Assembly (NCBI GenBank): GCA_947090235.1
Contig: CAMUNJ010000027.1
Location: 1 to 9,415 of the forward strand
Source of the DNA: an uncultured Bacillota bacterium
Lineage (GTDB): Bacteria; Bacillota; Clostridia; Christensenellales; UBA1242
Length of the DNA: 9,415 bases
Direction of reading: 5' to 3'
How positions within the stretch are numbered: the first letter of the stretch is position 1; the number at the start of each line of letters is the position of its first letter. Below, piece by piece: positions 4,639 to 9,415 of this stretch. Made by a program: the position numbers and the translations under genes. The notes beneath the pieces were generated by a model, which was given only the letters and a program-made list of their open reading frames with translations, did not search any database and was not told where the DNA came from.

Positions 4639-5184
4639 ATGTTTTTAATTTTATCTGGTGTTTCTGGCAGTGGAAAACAGACAATTATCAATCAACTTTT
4701 GCAGGAATATGAAAATAGCCAATTTTTAAAATCTGTGACAACTCGACCTCCTAGAGCAGAAAGTAATCATCAGTATTTGCATTTAACCGAAGAGGAGTTT
4801 GAAGAAAAAAGAAAACAGGGTGAGTTTTTTGAAAGCGAAAGTACTCATGGTTTTCATTATGGAATTTTGAATAAATCTATTGAAGAATTGCTTTGCAATC
4901 CAGACACACTTTATATGAAAGATGTGGGAGTGCAAGGAACGGAAAACTTGTTGAAGGTTTTGAAAGATAAAATGAAAATTATATCTATCTTTTTGGAAGT
5001 CCCAGATGAAATTTTGTTTGATAGGCTTATCAAGCGTGGGGAAAGTGAAGAAAGAGCAAGAATACGAATAGGCCGTGGTGAGATGGAAAGAAAGTATAAA
5101 CATCAATATGATTATGTAATAGATAATATAGACTTGCAGGTAACATTAAAGCAAATTAGAAAAATTATTGATAATGTTAGATAA
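4639..5184 (+). CDS. Guanylate-kinase-like protein, divergent in the GMP site
   Basis: A 181-residue protein of the guanylate kinase family (ATP + GMP to ADP + GDP), close to the usual 190-210 residues. It has the P-loop GVSGSGKQT (residues 7-15), the SVTTRPPR block that holds the GMP phosphate-binding arginines, a conserved tyrosine (NHQYL), EFFES and HYG, the VQG turn, and a lid region with KRGESEERARIR. Against yeast guanylate kinase (my alignment), Ser34, Arg38, Arg41, Tyr50, Glu69 and Tyr78 equivalents are present, but the guanine-contacting Asp100 is Gly (KDVGVQG instead of a D-x-D-x-Q-G pattern) and Ser80 is Ile. It may be a paralogue with altered nucleotide preference rather than the housekeeping Gmk. 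The ATG at 4639 is preferred over the GTG at 4633, which lies inside the ribosome binding site GAGGTGA. No clear terminator follows. Confidence 0.85.
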   Translation: MFLILSGVSGSGKQTIINQLLQEYENSQFLKSVTTRPPRAESNHQYLHLTEEEFEEKRKQGEFFESESTHGFHYGILNKSIEELLCNPDTLYMKDVGVQGTENLLKVLKDKMKIISIFLEVPDEILFDRLIKRGESEERARIRIGRGEMERKYKHQYDYVIDNIDLQVTLKQIRKIIDNVR

Positions 5185-5245
5185 GAAATTTTAGTCTTTA
5201 TCAATTTATATTCCCACTTTAAAGATATATTTTATAAAAAATCAT

Positions 5246-5274
5246 TTGGTAAAAGAAAATAATTGGTATATAAT
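5246..5274 (+). promoter_or_regulatory. Sigma-A promoter of the GLUG surface-protein gene
   Basis: TTGGTA (5246-5251, four of six consensus bases) and a perfect TATAAT (5269-5274) are 17 bases apart. The leader is about 48 bases and carries AGGA nine bases before the ATG at 5329, so this gene has its own promoter and an ordinary leader. Confidence 0.65.
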
Positions 5275-5328
5275 AAAAATATAAAAAAATACGCAATCAA
5301 ATATTGTAAGTTAAAAGGAAACAATAAT

Positions 5329-7769
5329 ATGAAGAAAAGACTCTTAGTGTTATCAATCCTTATTCCTCTCTTGTCCATAGCGACAGTATTTGCTGGCTTG
5401 GCGGGGGGGGGATTTTTAACTTCGTTAAAAATAATACAGAAGTAGACACCTCAAATGCACTAACTCAACCAGTAGATACAACAAAATATTGGGATGAGAG
5501 TGATGAAATAAAAGCCTTAATAGACGCAGGTAAAACAGAAAATCAATGGCAAGGTTCAGGCACAGCAGATGATCCATACCTTATTTCTTCTGCCCTAGAT
5601 CTTGCATGGCTTTCTTATAGAGTTTATAGTGGAACGGGAATATTTACAACTTCGGGGTCTTCAAATTATTATTATGCAACTAGCTATTTTAAACAAACTG
5701 GCAATATAGACTTGTCTAAATATTGGTGGCAACCTATTGGTGTATTCTATTTAAGAGATTCAGATTCATATATCAGACGATATTTCTTAGGTAATTATGA
5801 TGGCAATAACTATACAATTTCAGGTCTTTTTGCTAAAAGTGACTCAAAAATCAAACAGGGGCTTTTTGGTTCGGTGGAGGGTACATCAAGTTGTAAAGCA
5901 ATAATTAAGAATGTAGGTATAATTGAGTCTTTTATTAAAGGTGGAAATGGTCAAATAGGTGCTTTAATTGGTATGTGCAAATATACAACAATACAAAACT
6001 GTTATAATTTATCAGGAGTTGAAGGAAAGGGGCAAGCAATAGGAGGACTTGTAGGAGTTTTAGGAGATTATTCTACTTTGGATTCTTGTTATAACAATGG
6101 AAATGTTGTTGGTACATATATGACAGGTGGACTTGTTGGAAGAAATGATTCAAATTCTTTGATTACAAATAGCTTTAATAAAGGCGAAATCAATGGTGGT
6201 AATGCGACAGGTGGGATATGTGGTAATTCAGGGAAATTAGATAATTATGATATAAGCAATTGCTATAATTTAGGAAAAGTTAGCGGAACCGATAGCGTAG
6301 GAGGAATAATAGGTTGTAGAACATATTCAGGAGTTTCGGTCTATAATTGTTTTAACTTAGGCTCTATTGAATTTACAAAGAATTATGTTGGAGGTATTAT
6401 TGGTAAAAATGATTCCAAACAGCCATGTTATAATTCTTATTTTGGAGGAGATTGCGTTTTGGATTTTGGTGAGGGATCTTCTACTGCTGGTAGTGGCACG
6501 AATAAAGGAACAACTAAATCTTCAACACTTGTGAATGATGCTAAAAATTTATCTTGGTATAATGATTCTACAAAGTGGCACTCTTCGAATCCTTGGGATT
6601 TTGAAAACATTTGGGGAATAAACTCAAATTACAATAATGGATATCCAACTTTTAAACAATTATTTCCATATAAATATAAAGGTGAAGGAACTGAAGAAAG
6701 TCCATATCTTATTGATAGCGAGAGGGCATTGCGTTTGATGTCAAATAATATCAATTCTGGGGTGGATAATTCTGCATATTTCAAGCAAACTGCAGATATT
6801 TGTATTGGAGAAGAAGAGTGGACCCCAATAGGATATAGTTTATCAATTCGATTTTCAGGTGTTTATGATGGGTTAGGACATTTTATTTCTGGAATAAGAA
6901 TAATGTCTCCTGAGGGAGACTGTAAGGGAGTTTTTGGTTGCATAGGAGGTACTGACTCATCGAATTATGCTGTTGTCAAAAATTTAAATATTATAAATTC
7001 GTATGTACAAGGTTTTAATCATGTAGGTTCAATAGCAGGTTGTTTGTATAGTAATTATGGAAAAATTGAAAATTGTACAAGTAAATCTACTATGGTTATA
7101 GCAACTGGTGATTGTGCTGGTGGAATATGTGGTACGGCTGTTTATGATTCAATAATCAATAATTGTTCTAATTCTGCAAGTGTTAAAGGCAAAAGAAATA
7201 TAGGAGGAATAGTTGGGGAATTAAATTCAGGCTCTCAAGTGAGCAATTGTTTTAACTATGGCAATTTAGAAGGTGAAACTGAAAATGTAGGAGGTATTGT
7301 AGGACTTTTGAGGTCAAATATTATTGTATCAAATTCAATTTCAAATTGTGTGATAACTAGTGTTAAAGGAGTTGGTTCTATAATAGGTAGTGGCTCTGGT
7401 ACAATAAGAAATTGTTCAGGTTATGGAATGCTTTATGGAGTAGATGAAGGTAAATGTGGTGCAATTTTGGGAGATGCCAATGGAATGCCAAAACTTGAAA
7501 ATTGTTCATTTTTTGGTAATAGCAATTTAGAAATAGGCTTTTTCTGTGGTAATACTAGCACAACTTCATGGATGACTGATGGTTGTTTTACAACAATCAA
7601 TAATCGAAAATCAATATTGGCAGGAGATTATTCAGAATGGTCTATAGTGCCAAATATGAATTATGACTTGCCAATGCAAAATGAATTATATTCTATTGCA
7701 ATAGGAAACTTTACATCTAACGAAATTATAGATTATTTGAAAAATTTGGGTTTTGGTTTAAGTTCTTAG
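5329..7769 (+). CDS. Secreted GLUG-repeat surface protein, frame interrupted at a poly-G tract (probably phase-variable, OFF as sequenced)
   Basis: Translation from the ATG at 5329 (AGGA nine bases upstream) gives a clear signal peptide: KKR, a hydrophobic core LLVLSILIPLLSIATVF, and a VFA cleavage site near residue 22. As sequenced it stops at 5443-5445 after 38 residues. The frame shifts at nine G (5403-5411); with 10 or 7 G the reading continues without a stop to 7769, giving about 813 or 812 residues. The mature part has two tandem modules (5547-6660 and 6675-7769), each opening with a G-x-GT-x3-PYLI motif followed by YFKQT..I and a YDG..G/N..ISG segment, then five GLUG-type repeats. The GG/GS-[LI]-[VICA]-G motifs start at 6042, 6126, 6210, 6300 and 6390, and at 7026, 7119, 7203, 7290 and 7374, so the period is 28-31 residues, fitting a beta-helix adhesin-like fold. 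There is no LPXTG or C-terminal membrane anchor. It could be a recent pseudogene or a sequencing error. Confidence 0.8.
5403..5411. repeat. Nine-base poly-G tract at the frame break (contingency repeat)
   Basis: Nine consecutive G in strongly AT-rich DNA, the longest G run in the window, lie within codons 25-28 just after the predicted signal-peptide cleavage site. The upstream reading frame (from 5329) and the long downstream frame (from 5412) differ by one base: 10 or 7 G fuse them, 8 or 9 G do not. Such tracts mutate by slipped-strand mispairing and are well known as on/off switches of surface genes, for example in Campylobacter and Neisseria. The tract also contains G GGG GGA, a possible -1 ribosomal slip site. 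Confidence 0.8.
5547..6660 (+). repeat. GLUG module A of the surface protein
   Basis: The first copy of a duplicated coding module. It opens with WQGSGTADDPYLI, continues through YFKQTGNID, WWQPIG and YDGNNYTISGLF, has five GLUG-type repeats, and ends with a W..IWGIN...GYPTF closing segment. Module B shares this order but is diverged, so the duplication is old. Confidence 0.7.
6675..7769 (+). repeat. GLUG module B of the surface protein
   Basis: The second copy of the module. It opens with YKGEGTEESPYLI, then YFKQTADIC, EWTPIG and YDGLGHFISGI, with five GLUG-type repeats rich in N-C pairs (ENCTS, NNCSN, SNCFN, RNCSG). A closing segment (EWSIVPNMNYDLPM) resembles the end of module A. The protein ends about 30 residues later without an anchor. 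Confidence 0.7.
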
Positions 7770-7797
7770 TAGTAATTTTGATAAACTTTTACAATTT

Positions 7798-7825
7798 TTA
7801 ACAAATTATGACAAGATTATATAAA
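7798..7825 (+). promoter_or_regulatory. Candidate promoter of spoIIE
   Basis: TTAACA (7798-7803) and TATAAA (7820-7825) are separated by 16 bases, leaving a leader of about 40 bases with AAGGAG (7859-7864) six bases before the ATG. TGACAAG at 7809-7815 only loosely resembles a Spo0A box (TGNCGAA), so Spo0A control, known for spoIIE in Bacillus, is not shown by the sequence. Confidence 0.35.
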
Positions 7826-7870
7826 GGTGGAATTTAAATAAAGATATATACTTTTTCTAAGGAGATTATT

Positions 7871-9415
7871 ATGAAAAAACTTGGAAAATGGTTATATCTT
7901 TTTTTATTTGTAGGTTATTTTCTAGTTTTATTTGTTATGCAAAATGCATCAATTTATGGTCTTGCATATCCTTTTGCCATTGGTTTTATGTTTGCTCTTA
8001 TTTGGGCAGAACAAAAAGTTTGGTTGGTTTGTCCTGCTTTCTTTTTGTCGGCAATTGCATTCAATTTTAGTTTTGAAAGCGTAATTATTGCTCTTGTTGC
8101 ATGTATAATGATAGCACTGCCTTTTTATATTCATATTGTTTGCAAAAAGCGTATTCGTAAATGGGAACTTGGAATTTATTGTCTACTTGGACAAGTTGCA
8201 AGCATTGCATTTGCTGCTGTAGGAGGTGTGCATCCAGCAGTGATTGTTGTTGCGGCTTTAGTTTGCGTTTTGTTTATGTACACTTGTATTCATATTTTTG
8301 AGCCTATACTTGTGCGAGGCTTTGCGTATAAATTGACAACGCTAGAAACCATTTGTGGAGCCTTGATATTGGTTGTGTTGAGTGATGGCTTGGCTGCTTT
8401 TGACATATACGGATACAGCATATTAAAAACTTTTGTTGTATTTTTACTTTTAACAATTTCTTATACAACAAAATCCACTGTTTCGTGTTTAGTTGCTGGA
8501 GTGCTTGGGCTTGGAACAATGTTAGGGACAAATAATCCCGTATTTATTGCACCTTTTGTTTTATGGGCTCTGGCCATTTCGTGTTTTAAAACTAAGCAGA
8601 GAATTCTACCATTCTTGGCAGTAATATTTGTAGACATATTTTTAGGCTTTGTTTGCAAACTTTATTATTCTTATGGTTTGATAGATATTGCTTCAGTTGT
8701 TGTGGGAAGTGTTATATTTTTATTCTTACCGTCTAAATTTTATAATTCAATTTCCACTCTGCTTGCTTTTAATGGTGATAGGCTTGCAAGTAAAAATCTG
8801 CTTAACAGATCTAGAGAAGTACTTTATAGACATATTTCTAATTTAAGCGAAGTCTTTTGTGATATGGATGAAGTTTTCAAAAAACTCATAAAGAAAGGAA
8901 TGTCTCCAGACGAAGTTAAAAGTATGCTTTATGAGGAAATTAAAGGTGACATTTGCAAAAATTGTCCAGAGCGAGCACATTGTCATAGGACTTTTGCTAG
9001 CGATACAAAGGCAATGATAGAGGAGTTATTTACCATTGCAATGGAGAGAGGAAAGATTACTTTATTGGATATTCCAAGTTATTTAACATCGCGTTGTGGT
9101 AAAGTTAACGCTCTTATAAACGAAGTTAATACTTTATCTACTCAATACAAAAATTATTCTTCTCTTGTTGCAAATGTAGACAATTCTAAACTACTGATCT
9201 CAGACCAGTTGAATGGAGTATCTCAAATATTAAAAAATTTAGCCAATGAGACACAGGCCAATATTTCATTTGATACAACACGAGAAAATCATATAATAGA
9301 CGAACTTGCTATGAACAATATTCTTTGTACCGATGCTGTTGTTTATGAAAAAGATAATCGTACTTTTTCTGCATCTTTAATTGTTCGAGATGAGGATGTT
9401 GATAGACCTAAGATT
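7871..9415 (+). CDS. spoIIE: Stage II sporulation protein E (SpoIIE), N-terminal part, runs off the window
   Basis: An open frame of 515 codons with no stop before the window end; AAGGAG six bases upstream fixes the ATG. SpoIIE is the membrane serine phosphatase that dephosphorylates SpoIIAA and thereby activates sigma-F in the forespore, and it also joins the polar FtsZ ring. Residues 1 to about 290 carry roughly ten hydrophobic membrane segments, as in SpoIIE. The following cytoplasmic region has the family's hallmark: VFKKLIKKGMSPDEV, then a cysteine cluster C362-x2-C365-x5-C371 (ICKNCPERAHC), a further cysteine at 409, and the ISDQLNGVSQILKNLANE segment that precedes the phosphatase. The C-terminal PP2C domain (family total about 800 residues) lies outside the window, so its catalytic aspartates cannot be checked. 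It follows the GLUG gene by 101 bases and appears to have its own promoter. Confidence 0.95.
   Translation, partial: MKKLGKWLYLFLFVGYFLVLFVMQNASIYGLAYPFAIGFMFALIWAEQKVWLVCPAFFLSAIAFNFSFESVIIALVACIMIALPFYIHIVCKKRIRKWELGIYCLLGQVASIAFAAVGGVHPAVIVVAALVCVLFMYTCIHIFEPILVRGFAYKLTTLETICGALILVVLSDGLAAFDIYGYSILKTFVVFLLLTISYTTKSTVSCLVAGVLGLGTMLGTNNPVFIAPFVLWALAISCFKTKQRILPFLAVIFVDIFLGFVCKLYYSYGLIDIASVVVGSVIFLFLPSKFYNSISTLLAFNGDRLASKNLLNRSREVLYRHISNLSEVFCDMDEVFKKLIKKGMSPDEVKSMLYEEIKGDICKNCPERAHCHRTFASDTKAMIEELFTIAMERGKITLLDIPSYLTSRCGKVNALINEVNTLSTQYKNYSSLVANVDNSKLLISDQLNGVSQILKNLANETQANISFDTTRENHIIDELAMNNILCTDAVVYEKDNRTFSASLIVRDEDVDRPKI

Noticed and set aside
4783..5106. Minus-strand frame at 4783-5106
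   Set aside because: Antisense to the guanylate-kinase-like gene, without a domain or ribosome binding site.
5184..5207. Terminator after the guanylate-kinase-like gene
   Set aside because: GATAAGA and TCTTTATC pair only with a bulge, the stem is AT-rich and no T-tract follows.
5263..5445. A 60-residue protein starting at TTG 5263
   Set aside because: The codon lies inside the promoter, just before the TATAAT. The ATG at 5329 with AGGA upstream and an immediate signal peptide is the real start.
5712..7769. GLUG protein starting at TTG 5712
   Set aside because: No ribosome binding site precedes it, it would lack a signal peptide, and the same frame is open back to the G-tract with coding-like sequence including the GSGTADDPYLI motif that belongs to the protein.
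7809..7815. Spo0A box upstream of spoIIE
   Set aside because: TGACAAG matches TGNCGAA at only five of seven positions, which is expected by chance in this composition.
7888..8658. Small frames at 7888-8070 (plus) and 7949-8134, 8304-8531, 8461-8658 (minus)
   Set aside because: All are shadows of spoIIE, which stays open from 7871 to the window end and carries family motifs.

Overview
The window is AT-rich and looks like a chromosomal segment of an endospore-forming, Gram-positive Clostridia-type bacterium, possibly an uncultured gut lineage. The case rests on three sporulation-linked genes (veg, a SipL-like SPOCS/LysM protein and the 5' two thirds of spoIIE), on strong AGGAGG-type ribosome binding sites, and on consensus TTGACA/TATAAT promoters. 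The organism itself cannot be named from this sequence. No rRNA, tRNA, CRISPR array, integrase or transposase was seen.

Region 1 (1-1490) is a cluster of five small Xre-family helix-turn-helix regulators: two on the plus strand, one on the minus strand, then two on the plus strand. Genes 1 and 2, and genes 4 and 5, are tandem paralogue pairs with about 48-49% identity by hand alignment. All five start within about 5-10 bases of a -10-like hexamer and lack a Shine-Dalgarno sequence, so they look leaderless, unlike every other gene in the window. A 15-16 bp dyad recurs three times in the control regions of genes 3, 4 and 5 and is probably a shared operator. A bidirectional terminator closes the block.

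Region 2 (1514-3427) holds veg (minus) divergent from the SipL-like gene (plus), ending in a perfect 12-bp-stem terminator. Region 3 (3457-5184) holds a CaCA-family cation/Ca2+ exchanger (minus) divergent from a guanylate-kinase-like gene (plus), with back-to-back near-consensus promoters. The kinase has lost an acidic residue normally used for guanine recognition.

Region 4 (5246-7769) is the most striking. A secreted GLUG-repeat surface protein is split by a frameshift exactly at a run of nine G, just after the signal peptide. A tract of 10 or 7 G restores one open frame of about 813 or 812 residues. The remaining ~785 codons are open and full of intact, regularly spaced repeats, so this looks like an on/off (phase-variable) switch caught in the OFF state. 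A ribosomal -1 frameshift or a homopolymer sequencing error are the alternatives.

Region 5 (7871-9415) is spoIIE, cut off by the window end before its phosphatase domain. How the parts work together is mostly inference: veg, SipL and SpoIIE belong to sporulation; the regulator cluster probably cross-regulates itself; and the GLUG protein is a surface factor whose production is probably switched by the G tract.
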